Below, one piece after another: positions 9,716-17,353 of a DNA stretch of 64,000 nucleotides. Origin of the DNA: Alphaproteobacteria bacterium (GTDB lineage Bacteria; Pseudomonadota; Alphaproteobacteria; Micropepsales; Micropepsaceae); contig JAFARO010000004.1 in assembly GCA_019245415.1 (NCBI GenBank), forward strand, positions 372,001-436,000. Direction: 5' to 3'. The notes beneath the pieces were generated by a model. The model was given only the letters and a program-made list of their open reading frames with translations, did not search any database and was not told the origin of the DNA. How positions within the stretch are numbered: the stretch's first letter is position 1; every line of letters begins with the position of its first letter. The position numbers and the translations under genes were made by a program.

Positions 9716-10082
9716 TGCTTAGGATGTTGCCGTCAGGGTCCTTCATCCAGGCCACGTGGCCGGCGCCGTGAGGAAGCGTCACGACACCGAGTTCGTCGTG
9801 GCTATAAGCGGCGATGCGCAGGAACGCAGCACCACCGGCGCTTAGCGTGCGGACGGCCGCGGCGACGTCCTTCACCTGAAATCCCAGCATGGTGTGGCCG
9901 TGTGGAACGAAGTCGGCCACCAAGGCTATGCGCAACTCGGTTGCGGCAAGCGTGAACACCGCGCCGAAGCGGTCCTGGCGATCGAAGGTCAGACCCAGAA
10001 CGTCGCGGTAGAATAGCACGGCGCGATCGACGTCGCGCGTGCAGATGACGACGATGGGGTTGGCGCCTTTCAGGCTATTCAT
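9702..10082 (-). CDS. VOC-family (glyoxalase/dioxygenase-like) protein
   Basis: A 126-residue vicinal-oxygen-chelate protein with two beta-alpha-beta-beta-beta modules: VVICTRDVDRAVLFYRDVLGL at the N-terminus and HTMLGFQVKDVAAAV in the middle, ending VAWMKDPDGNILSITDV. The PDGN turn is typical of the fold. Metal ligands cannot be assigned with confidence. The ATG at 10082 begins the conserved region; the longer open frame upstream is antisense to the next membrane gene. It is wedged on the opposite strand between YwaF copies 2 and 3. The substrate is unknown. Confidence 0.83.
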   Translation of the reverse strand: MNSLKGANPIVVICTRDVDRAVLFYRDVLGLTFDRQDRFGAVFTLAATELRIALVADFVPHGHTMLGFQVKDVAAAVRTLSAGGAAFLRIAAYSHDELGVVTLPHGAGHVAWMKDPDGNILSITDV

Positions 10083-10121
10083 GGCGGTTTGCCTTTCCTG
10101 TAGATTGCCGAGGGGGATTCG

Positions 10122-10820
10122 ATGGATCCGCATTTCGTCCTGTTCGGGCAGGCGCATCTGGTTGCCGTCGCGCTCGCCTTTGCCGTTCCGCTGGTGCTGG
10201 CGCTGGTCGTCAGGTTGAGCGGCAGCGCCGCGTTGACCGACACGGTGCGCTGGCTGTTTGCCGTCGAACTCATTGCGACCTACGCGCTGTGGTACTGGCT
10301 GCTCTATCGCCGCGGTTGGATGGCGGTGGGAAACATCCTGCCCATGCATCTATGCGACTGGGCGGCGATCGCCTGCATCGTCTCTCTGATCGTGCCCAAC
10401 CAGCGCACCTATGAGCTCGCGTATTTCTGGGCCTTGAGCGCCACGTTGCAAGCGACCTTGACGCCGGAACTCGCGCTGGGCTGGCCGGATTGGCGCTTCG
10501 TGGTGTTCTTCGGCTTTCACTGCGGCGTCATCGCCGCCGTGCTGTACATGACCCTGGGCATGAAGATGCGTCCTTATCCCGCGTCGCTGCCGCGCGTGAT
10601 CGGCTGGACGGTGGTCTACGGCCTCGCCGCCGGGCTCGTCGACTGGGCATTCGGCGTCAATTTCGGTTTCCTGCGTGCCAAGTCCAAGGACCCGTCCGTG
10701 CTCGACATGCTGTCGCCCTGGCCTTGGTACATCGCCGAGCTGGTGCCGATCGCGATCGCCTTCATCCTCATTCTCTATGCGCCGTTCTTCGTCGCCGACC
10801 GGTTGCGCAGGCGGCCATAG
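10122..10820 (+). CDS. YwaF-family (TIGR02206) integral membrane protein, copy 3
   Basis: A 232-residue third paralogue, with GNILPMHLCDWAAIA, YELAYFWALSAT, LTPEL, GVNFGFLRAKS and SPWPWYIAE in the family order. It is separated from copies 1 and 2 by the oppositely oriented VOC gene. The last 46 bases overlap the convergent acetyltransferase gene. Three copies in 2.5 kb suggest repeated local duplication. No catalytic motif is known for the family. Confidence 0.86.
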   Translation: MDPHFVLFGQAHLVAVALAFAVPLVLALVVRLSGSAALTDTVRWLFAVELIATYALWYWLLYRRGWMAVGNILPMHLCDWAAIACIVSLIVPNQRTYELAYFWALSATLQATLTPELALGWPDWRFVVFFGFHCGVIAAVLYMTLGMKMRPYPASLPRVIGWTVVYGLAAGLVDWAFGVNFGFLRAKSKDPSVLDMLSPWPWYIAELVPIAIAFILILYAPFFVADRLRRRP

Positions 10821-11320
10821 ACCAGACAATCGCGCCGCTCTCCATCGCGCAGGACATGGCCGCGCAGCGTGCCCTCCAGTCTGAAGCCCAGACGCTTGAG
10901 CAGCCGCTGCGAGGCGGTGTTGCCGGCATGGCAGCGTGCCCAAAGCCGGTCGAGTGCCAGACCGGCGAAAGCGTGATCGATGACCGCCTCCATCGCTTCC
11001 TGCGCGTATCCCTGCCCCCACCAGCGCCGCGCGAAGAGGAAGCCGACCTCTGCGCGGCCGTGATGGCTGTCGATCTCGGACAAGTCGCACTCGCCGATGA
11101 CAGGGCCTTCCGGCCTGAGGGCGGCGACCCACCACAAGGTGCTGCCGTCGCCGAGCTCCGGAATGTGCGCCTCGAAGATGTCGCGGACTTCGGCCACGGT
11201 CTTCCGTGCCGGCCAGTCCCAGTAGCGCATCACCTCGGCGTCGCCGCGCGCCTCGAAAAGGGCCTCGGCGTCGTCGACCGTGATTGGCCTTAAAGTCAGG
11301 CGCCGCGTGGTCAGGATCAT
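10775..11320 (-). CDS. GNAT-family N-acetyltransferase (RimJ/RimL type)
   Basis: A 181-residue acetyltransferase. It opens ILTTRRLTLRPITVDDAEALFEARGD, the RimJ/RimL-type N-terminus. It has the acetyl-CoA site ARRWWGQGYAQEAMEAVIDHAF (the Q/RxxGxG/A loop) and the late ARCHAGNTASQRLLKRLGF motif. The ATG at 11320 was chosen because it begins the conserved domain. It overlaps the third YwaF gene by 46 bases at the 3' end. The target may be a protein N-terminus or a small amine and cannot be told. Confidence 0.87.
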   Translation of the reverse strand: MILTTRRLTLRPITVDDAEALFEARGDAEVMRYWDWPARKTVAEVRDIFEAHIPELGDGSTLWWVAALRPEGPVIGECDLSEIDSHHGRAEVGFLFARRWWGQGYAQEAMEAVIDHAFAGLALDRLWARCHAGNTASQRLLKRLGFRLEGTLRGHVLRDGERRDCLVYGRLRNRSATKNGA

Positions 11321-11394
11321 GCGTCCCCCGAAAGACGGCGAGCCGCCAATCCAGTCAAACGCGGCGAAAAGAAGAATTGGTCGCGGGCAGGATC

Positions 11395-11520
11395 GAAAAT
11401 TCGTGAGGCGGCCGGCGCTTTCGCGCCGTAGCCGCCCCACGCTGCCCCCTTCAAGCGGACCCGCCGCGAGACCGAACCCCCAAAACGTCGTTCCCGCAGC
11501 GGCGGAAGTAGGGCCCCAGT
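11395..11520 (-). ncRNA. Candidate structured small RNA (possibly 6S-like)
   Basis: This ~390-bp gap has no convincing gene on the plus strand. On the minus strand, GCCCTAC (11508-11514) can pair with GTGGGGC (11434-11440) as a closing stem, and CCGCCGC with GCGGCGG inside it, leaving a large central bubble with GGGTTCGGTCT and CTTGAAGGGGGCAGC. A GC-rich hairpin with a GAAA-type loop (11406-11437), then TTTT, could be a terminator. This closed rod with a bubble recalls 6S RNA, but I cannot confirm the family. The boundaries are approximate. Confidence 0.35.
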
Positions 11521-11712
11521 CATGCCGTCCGCGCAACACTCCCGCATATGTGAATGCAACTTTGCGGCACTGCTGTGGATTCTCGGCAACAAAAATGGAA
11601 CTTTGCCGGGCTCGGACCGGCGGGTGGAAACCTGCCGGATAGTCCGTGCCCATCATATTTCCACGCTGCCGCTGACGCAGCGCCGCTCAGCGGGGACCGG
11701 GTCGGCATCGTC

Positions 11713-12915
11713 TCAGAAGCGATCCAACGAGGGAAATGCAGGCTCCTTCGTCATGCAGGCCCACAGGCAGAGGGCCAGCCCGATGTCCCCCGTCCAGAGG
11801 GAATAGCGGCCGCGGCCATGCTCCGACCGCGCGGTGCGCCACTGGGCGATAGCCTCCATGGCGAAGGCCCTGGCGCGCTCCAGCCATAACCGTTCGCCCG
11901 TTCTTTTGTGCAGGTGCAGCAAGGAATAGGCGTTCCCACCGGTGCCGTGACAGAAATTGGAGCCCTTCGCGAGCGGACCGGCCCGCCAGATCAGGGTGCC
12001 GGCATCGTGCAGCAGCCGCTCGAGCGCCGGCGTCGAAAACGGCGCCCGCGCGAGAGCCGAAACGATTCCGGGCGCGCCGTGGCAGATCTGGCAGAGAAGC
12101 GGCGCATCGGGCTGATCGGCGTCGCTCGGCCAATTCGCTTCGCCCGGAAGACGTTGCGCGGTTGCCAAGAGGGTCGATGTCGCGACGTCGGCGACCGCCG
12201 CCTGCACATCCTCGCTCAGCCAATCCCAGCCGCGAATGAGCGCGAGCAGATTGCCGGCGAAGCCATGCACCAGTCCCAGCGAGACCATGCGCTGGCCGTA
12301 GAGGTTTTGGACCCAGAGGCGGTGACCGCCCACCGTTTCGAGAGCGCCCAGTAGACGTTGCGCCTGCACGCAGTAAAGATCGCGCCATCGCGCTTCCTTG
12401 CTGCGCTCGTGCATGAAGTCGCAGGCCAGCATCGAGCCCGCCATGCCCCACATCAGCTCGAGCGGCGGAAGCACGGTGTTGCCGGCAATGCGCGCATGGA
12501 TCCTGTCGGCAAGATCTTCAGAAGGCGCCAGCCGCATGGCGAGCAGCATCGGCCCGAGATTGCCCATCAAGAGCGAGCCGTAGTCGGCGAAGGGAGTCTG
12601 CCTGATCCAGGCATCGCGCGCTTCGATCGCAGAAAGGAAAGGCCGAAACTCTAGCGCATATTGGATGACGCCAGCCTGCTTCAGCTCGTCGAGCGCCAGA
12701 ACGATGCCGGCCGCTCCCATGTAGATGCCGCCCATCCCGTCGATGCCGGGAGAATCCAGCGGATGCACCGGCCAGAATTTCTCGCCGTCGAATGCCGCCA
12801 GCGCCTCTTGCGCGATGGCGCGGATTGTCTCGCGCGCCGTCGCGTCGTTCCACGCCGCATCGGAAAGTCGGCTATGGCGGTCGGCCTGATGGAGCGCCGT
12901 CATGGCGTATCCCAC
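11713..12915 (-). CDS. LanC-like (lanthionine synthetase C-like) protein
   Basis: A 400-residue alpha/alpha-toroid protein of the LanC/LANCL family. The zinc ligands are visible as Cys278 in ICHGAPG and Cys322-His323 in FCHGTGG. Further repeats carry LVHGFAGNL (about 215-223) and a C-terminal WTGDIGLALCLWAC (about 374-387). In lanthipeptide pathways LanC adds cysteine thiols to dehydrated Ser/Thr; eukaryotic LANCL proteins add glutathione. No LanB, LanM, protease or transporter gene is nearby, so a RiPP role is unproven. Its start overlaps the end of the small GAPxGNRN gene by 16 bases, suggesting co-translation. Confidence 0.85.
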   Translation of the reverse strand: MGYAMTALHQADRHSRLSDAAWNDATARETIRAIAQEALAAFDGEKFWPVHPLDSPGIDGMGGIYMGAAGIVLALDELKQAGVIQYALEFRPFLSAIEARDAWIRQTPFADYGSLLMGNLGPMLLAMRLAPSEDLADRIHARIAGNTVLPPLELMWGMAGSMLACDFMHERSKEARWRDLYCVQAQRLLGALETVGGHRLWVQNLYGQRMVSLGLVHGFAGNLLALIRGWDWLSEDVQAAVADVATSTLLATAQRLPGEANWPSDADQPDAPLLCQICHGAPGIVSALARAPFSTPALERLLHDAGTLIWRAGPLAKGSNFCHGTGGNAYSLLHLHKRTGERLWLERARAFAMEAIAQWRTARSEHGRGRYSLWTGDIGLALCLWACMTKEPAFPSLDRF

Positions 12916-13079
12916 GGGATGCGCTCGGCAAGCTCTTCGACCAGTGCGACCAGCGCCTTTCCATCGCGGATATGGGCCCGGACATCGGCATAGAATTTCT
13001 TCCGCTCGCGGCCATAGTCGCCATGGACCAGACGGTTGCGGTTGCCCAACGGCGCGCCGCGCTTGCGCTTGTGTTGCAT
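12900..13079 (-). CDS. Small basic GAPxGNRN protein upstream of LanC-like gene
   Basis: At least 59 residues: KRKRGAPLGNRNRLVHG, then ERKKFYADVRAHIR and KALVALVEEL. The same architecture is encoded at 2089-2496, so the gene is real. The frame is open upstream to 13316, where a longer basic N-terminus (MATARKKAIEEKRKRG from about 13289) is possible; the ATG at 13079 is the shortest sensible start. It overlaps the LanC-like start by 16 bases on the same strand. It is highly basic and may bind nucleic acid, but no function is known. Confidence 0.6.
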   Translation of the reverse strand: MQHKRKRGAPLGNRNRLVHGDYGRERKKFYADVRAHIRDGKALVALVEELAERIPWDTP

Positions 13080-13468
13080 AGGCGGTGCAACACCAGGATC
13101 GCCAAAAACCGGGTTCAATTCCCGCGGCGTGTCGCCAAACGCCTGATCGGCCTGCACATTCGCCTTCGAACTGCGCACCTGTTTTCGCGCCGGAGACGCG
13201 CTTCGAGGCGGCGTGAGCGTGACCTTATGGCAGCGGGGGCGAATCCCCCGCTTGCGCTTCTCCTCGATCGCCTTTTTCCGCGCAGTCGCCATCGGCGCCA
13301 TATGGTGTGAGCGCAATGCCGCGACAAGGGCGGCGAAGATTAAATCTTATCCGCGCCTTGGACGCGGCTTGGCTTCGGCAATGGCACTGCCCTTTCGAGC
13401 AATTTCGCGAGGAGGTAAAACGATGGTTGGAAGGTGCCGCCGAATGGCGCCTTCGAAAAGGGGCAGTC

Positions 13469-14098
13469 ATGAAATCGCTTCACGTTCTCAACGTCCTCGG
13501 CGGCGCGCTGGCGGCGCTCGTGCTTCTGGGGGGCGCCGCAGAGCCGCCCAGCCCGGGGCCAGAGGGACCGCAATTCGATGCCGGCGGCAATCTGCTGTTC
13601 CCGGCGGCGTACCGCGACTGGGCCTTCTTGAGCTCCGGTCTCGACATGAGCTACATCGCGGGACCGGCGGCGGCGAACAATCGGCATATATTCAACAACA
13701 CGTTTGTGCCGGGTTCCGCCTATCGCGCCTTTTTGCAGAAGGGCACCTGGCCGCAGCATACGATCATCGTGATCGAGCACCGCGCCGGCGCCACCGACGT
13801 CTCGATCAACAAACGCGGCGTCGTGCAGACGCCACAGATTCTGGGCTTCGAGGCGCATGTGAAGGACGCGGCCCGCTTCAAGGGCGGTTGGGGCTTCTTC
13901 AGCTTCGGCGAGGGCGACAAATCGGCGGAATTGATTGCGTACAGCGCGGACAAGGACAGCTGTTACGGCTGCCACCTGGCGCACGGCGCCGTCGACACCA
14001 CCTTCGTGCAGTTCTATCCGACGCTGCTGCCGGTGGCAGCCAAGCTCGGCACGCTCAATCCGGATTATGTGAAAGAGACAGGAACGAAGGTGAAGTAG
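13469..14098 (+). CDS. Cytochrome P460-family secreted c-type cytochrome
   Basis: A 209-residue exported protein. A signal peptide (KSLHVLNVLGGALAALVLLGGAAE) is followed by the P460 fold and a C-terminal CYGCH haem-binding motif (about residue 171) preceded by a long beta-rich region. P460 cytochromes bind haem with an unusual extra cross-link and include hydroxylamine oxidisers; that activity is not implied here. ATG at 13469 gives the signal peptide, whereas earlier in-frame starts do not. The last 44 bases overlap the convergent helicase gene. Confidence 0.83.
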   Translation: MKSLHVLNVLGGALAALVLLGGAAEPPSPGPEGPQFDAGGNLLFPAAYRDWAFLSSGLDMSYIAGPAAANNRHIFNNTFVPGSAYRAFLQKGTWPQHTIIVIEHRAGATDVSINKRGVVQTPQILGFEAHVKDAARFKGGWGFFSFGEGDKSAELIAYSADKDSCYGCHLAHGAVDTTFVQFYPTLLPVAAKLGTLNPDYVKETGTKVK

Positions 14099-16859
14099 CC
14101 GGCGCAGGAGCGGATGCAGGTTTCTCCAGCAGAAAGCCCGCAATCTCTGCGATCGCCTCCTTGAGCCCACACCGTTTCACCGGCGCGTCGGGCGGGAAGG
14201 CGCCGAGCAGGCGCGACGGCACCGCGGCTTCGAGGATGACGAAGCAGCCCTTGTCCTGCTGGCCGCGGATCAGCCGGCCGAAAGCCTGTTTGAGACGCAG
14301 CCGCGTGAGCATGTCGTCATAGCCTTTGCCGAAGCGGGCGCGCCGGGCCTTGTGCAGGATGGTGGGCTTGGGCCACGGCACCTTGTCGAAGACGACAAGA
14401 CGCAAGCTGCGTCCCGGCACGTCGACGCCGTCGCGAAGGGCATCGGTGCCGAGCAGGCAGGCGTTCTCCTCGGCGCGGAACAGGTCGACCAGCGCGCCGG
14501 CGTCGAGGCGATCGACATGCTGCGCATAGACGGTCAGTCCCCGCTCGCCGAGCGTGGTTGCGATGCGGCTTTCCACCGCGCGCAAGGTGCGCACCGCCGT
14601 GAAGAGACCAAGCGCGCCGCCGCCGGCCGCGAGAAACAATTCGCGATAGGCCGCCGCCAGCTGGTCGATGTCGCGGCGGTTGACGTCCTTCACGATCAGG
14701 ATGCGGGCCTGCTCCTCGAAGCGGAACGGCGAGCCGAAGCTGGCCCGGCGCGGCGGCTCCGCCAGATGCATGGCGCCGGTGCGCACTTCCGCGCTTTGCC
14801 AATTCTCCGCCTCGGTCTGATCGCGCAAGGTTGCCGAGGTGATCAGGGCGCCATGCGCGTTCGCCAGCACTTCCGACGCCAAGGGCACCGTCGGATCGAT
14901 CCAGTGCCGCTCCAGGCCGACATCGAGATCGCGCCCGTCCTCGCGCTCGACGGCGAGCCAGGCCGAGAATTCCTCGTCGACCTCGCCGGTCTCGAGGCGC
15001 TCCAGCATGGCGATCCATGCCGGCAGGACGATGCGCGCGCGGCGCTCCAGGCCGCGCGCCACCGCGTCCAGGCGCGCCCGCTGATAGGTTTCGAGCTCCT
15101 TTGTCTTGTCGTCGAGTTGCTTGCGCAGCCGATGCGCCAGGCCGAGAAGCGGCGCGGCGAGACGCTTGAGCGCGGTGCCGAGCCCGCGCGCCGCTGCCAC
15201 GAGCCCGGCGCCGGCAGGATGCAATTCGGCTTCGAGCGAATAGTAGGCATCGGCATCTTCGCAGCGCGCCCGCACCTGCTGATAGGCTTCGGCCAGAAAC
15301 AGCTCGCCCGGACCGCGCGGCGCGGCGCCGTGCAGGCGCGCCAGCCAGCCTTCACCGGCCAGCGCCGCCGCCGCCGCCACGCAGTCGTCCAGCGCGTTGC
15401 GCGCTTCCTCGCTGTCCTCGACCAGATCCTTGAGCCGCTCCTCCAGGCCGCGCGTGCGGCTGCGCGCCCGCGCTTCGGGTCCGCGGATCCAGCGCCTGAG
15501 ATCCGCCATCTCGCGTCCCGACAGCAGCGCCGCAAAACCGGAATCGGCGGCGTCGAAGAGATGATGACCCTCGTCGAAGACATAGCGCACGCGGCGTTCG
15601 GCCGGTGCATCGGTGGTCTCGTCGACGCTCTGCCAATCCTGCGCCGCCTGGGCGATGACCAGCGCGTGATTGGCGATGACCATCGGCGCATGGCGCGCGC
15701 GGCGGACCGCGCGCTCGATGAAGCAGCTTCGGAAATGCGGGCATGCCGCATAGAAGCATTCGCCGCGCCGGTCCGTGATCTCGCGCAGCGGCAGCGAGGC
15801 GCCCAGGAACGCCGGAAAGCCGTATCCGGAGACGTCGCCGTCGGGCGTTGCCTGGATCCAGCGCGCGATCAGGCCGAGCGCCACGCTGCGCTGTCCCGGC
15901 ATCAGCGCGGTGCGCTTGGCGGCCTCCTCGAAATTGAGCAGGCAGAGATAATTCTCGCGGCCCTTGCGCACCACGGCCTTCTCGTCGCGCTCCTGCGGAT
16001 CGGGATAGAGGCGCGCGATCTCCTGCACGATCTGGCGCTGCAGATTGCGGGTGTAGGTCGAGATCCATAAGCCCGGCCCGTTCCGCTCCGACCACAGCGA
16101 GGCGGGCGCCAGGTAGCCCAGGGTCTTGCCGACGCCGGTGCCCGCCTCGACCAGCGCGATGCGCGGACTGCCTGCGCGCTCGCGCGCGCTGAAGGCATAG
16201 GAGGCGGCCTCGGCATAGGCCGACTGCTCTTCGCGCGCTTCGCCGCCCGGCCCCACAAGCTGCTTCAGCCTTGCGCGCGCTTCCGGGGCCGCCACGGGCT
16301 CAGATCCCTGTTTGTCCGGGTACGGATCGTCTTCCCATTGCGGCAATCCGCGCCAGACCTCGAGCCCGGCGAGCGGGGAGAGCTTTGCGTCCGGCGCGCC
16401 CAAACGCGCCAGCAACGCTTCCGACCAGCGCCAGCCGGCGCGTCCGAGCGTGGCGGCAAGCTGGCGCATCGCATCGCGCTGGCGGTCAGGCGCCGCCTGC
16501 GCGTCATCGAGCAGCCGCAATGCCGCCCGGTGCAGCGCATGCGCGGATTCTTCGATCGTTGCGGGAGGCTCAAGTCCGAGCGCGCGCGCGAGCCCCAGCG
16601 GACTCGGCACGCAAGGCGCGCCCGGTCGCACGAAAGCATAGAGCTCGAGCACGTCGAAGAGCGGCGCGGCGAGCTGGGTTTTCAGGCGCCCGGCGACGAA
16701 GGCTGCGTGGGCCACCAGGGCCTCGCCGCGGCGGAACCGGGCGCGCGCCTCATCCAGCGAAACGCGCCCGCCGCTGCCATCCGGCGCGCAGACGACCGCG
16801 CCTGCGGGTGCCGGTACCAGGGCCGGGATCTGCGGACTGCGCGCGGCTTCGTTCGGCAT
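14055..16859 (-). CDS. DinG/XPD-type ATP-dependent DNA helicase
   Basis: A 934-residue superfamily 2 helicase of the DinG/YoaA group. Walker A is GTGVGKT, Walker B is the DEGH box (VFDEGHHLFD), and four cysteines typical of the [4Fe-4S] domain follow motif I (NYLC, then GEC, AAC and RSC). The C-terminal half has the motif V/VI region ending FGRLIRGQQDKG. The N-terminal ~200 residues are a family-specific extension. A TTG 36 bases upstream lies inside a terminator hairpin, so ATG 16859 is the better start. It is probably used to unwind R-loops, G4 DNA or damaged DNA. Confidence 0.93.
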   Translation of the reverse strand: MPNEAARSPQIPALVPAPAGAVVCAPDGSGGRVSLDEARARFRRGEALVAHAAFVAGRLKTQLAAPLFDVLELYAFVRPGAPCVPSPLGLARALGLEPPATIEESAHALHRAALRLLDDAQAAPDRQRDAMRQLAATLGRAGWRWSEALLARLGAPDAKLSPLAGLEVWRGLPQWEDDPYPDKQGSEPVAAPEARARLKQLVGPGGEAREEQSAYAEAASYAFSARERAGSPRIALVEAGTGVGKTLGYLAPASLWSERNGPGLWISTYTRNLQRQIVQEIARLYPDPQERDEKAVVRKGRENYLCLLNFEEAAKRTALMPGQRSVALGLIARWIQATPDGDVSGYGFPAFLGASLPLREITDRRGECFYAACPHFRSCFIERAVRRARHAPMVIANHALVIAQAAQDWQSVDETTDAPAERRVRYVFDEGHHLFDAADSGFAALLSGREMADLRRWIRGPEARARSRTRGLEERLKDLVEDSEEARNALDDCVAAAAALAGEGWLARLHGAAPRGPGELFLAEAYQQVRARCEDADAYYSLEAELHPAGAGLVAAARGLGTALKRLAAPLLGLAHRLRKQLDDKTKELETYQRARLDAVARGLERRARIVLPAWIAMLERLETGEVDEEFSAWLAVEREDGRDLDVGLERHWIDPTVPLASEVLANAHGALITSATLRDQTEAENWQSAEVRTGAMHLAEPPRRASFGSPFRFEEQARILIVKDVNRRDIDQLAAAYRELFLAAGGGALGLFTAVRTLRAVESRIATTLGERGLTVYAQHVDRLDAGALVDLFRAEENACLLGTDALRDGVDVPGRSLRLVVFDKVPWPKPTILHKARRARFGKGYDDMLTRLRLKQAFGRLIRGQQDKGCFVILEAAVPSRLLGAFPPDAPVKRCGLKEAIAEIAGFLLEKPASAPAPATSPSFLSLSHNPD

Positions 16860-16892
16860 TTGTACCTGTATGCCGGTCGAACGCCGGGAAGA

Positions 16893-16933
16893 CAAAAGAA
16901 AAAGCGGCCCGCGCCATCGCGAGGGCCGCTTTT
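16893..16933 (-). terminator. Rho-independent terminator
   Basis: On the minus strand AAAAGCGGCCC and GGGCCGCTTTTTC form an 11-bp stem around a ~12-base loop, followed by TCTTTT. It lies directly after the small Gly/Tyr-rich gene on that strand and would end its transcript before the helicase gene. Confidence 0.85.
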
Positions 16934-16950
16934 CTCGAGCTCAGCTCGGC

Positions 16951-17274
16951 TCAGCGGAAACGCCAGCCGCCGTGGAACCAATACCGGTGTCCCCAGTAGC
17001 GGTGACCGTCCCACCAGCCGCGTCCGGCATAGAACACGCCGATCTGCGGGCCGGCGTAGTAGCCGGGACCGTAATAGGCGGGGGCATAGTACCCCGGTCC
17101 GTAACAGCGATGGGGATGGTAGTAGCAGAAGCGGCCGCCGGGATAGGCCGGGCCGCCGATGCCGACGCCCACGACCACGCGCGCGTTTGCGGCGGGGGCC
17201 GTGGCCGCGGTGGCGCCGACGGCGATGGTGGCGGCGAGTGCCGCCTTGGCTGCGAATTTGGCAAGCTTGTTCAT
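16951..17274 (-). CDS. Gly/Tyr/His-rich secreted small protein
   Basis: A 107-residue protein with a clear signal peptide (MNKLAKFAAKAALAATIAVG, cleaved near ANA-RV). The mature part is rich in Gly, Tyr, His and Trp (YYHPHRCYGPGYYAPAYYGPGYY, then GHRYWGHRYWFHGG). Such low-complexity periplasmic or surface proteins are common in alphaproteobacteria and have no known function; the aromatic and His richness could bind metal. It is followed by a strong terminator, so it is monocistronic and probably well expressed. Confidence 0.78.
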   Translation of the reverse strand: MNKLAKFAAKAALAATIAVGATAATAPAANARVVVGVGIGGPAYPGGRFCYYHPHRCYGPGYYAPAYYGPGYYAGPQIGVFYAGRGWWDGHRYWGHRYWFHGGWRFR

Positions 17275-17353
17275 GAGAGGACTCCCTTACTGATCCCCTC
17301 CATGATGCAATAACGCGCCTGAATGCCGTCAGTCTCCCTCGTTCATCCGGCGT

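Noticed and set aside
11520-11713. A CRISPR or tRNA-like reading of the region after the LanC-like gene
   Set aside because: No repeated spacers and no cloverleaf could be drawn. Only the speculative peptide frame and small RNA remain.
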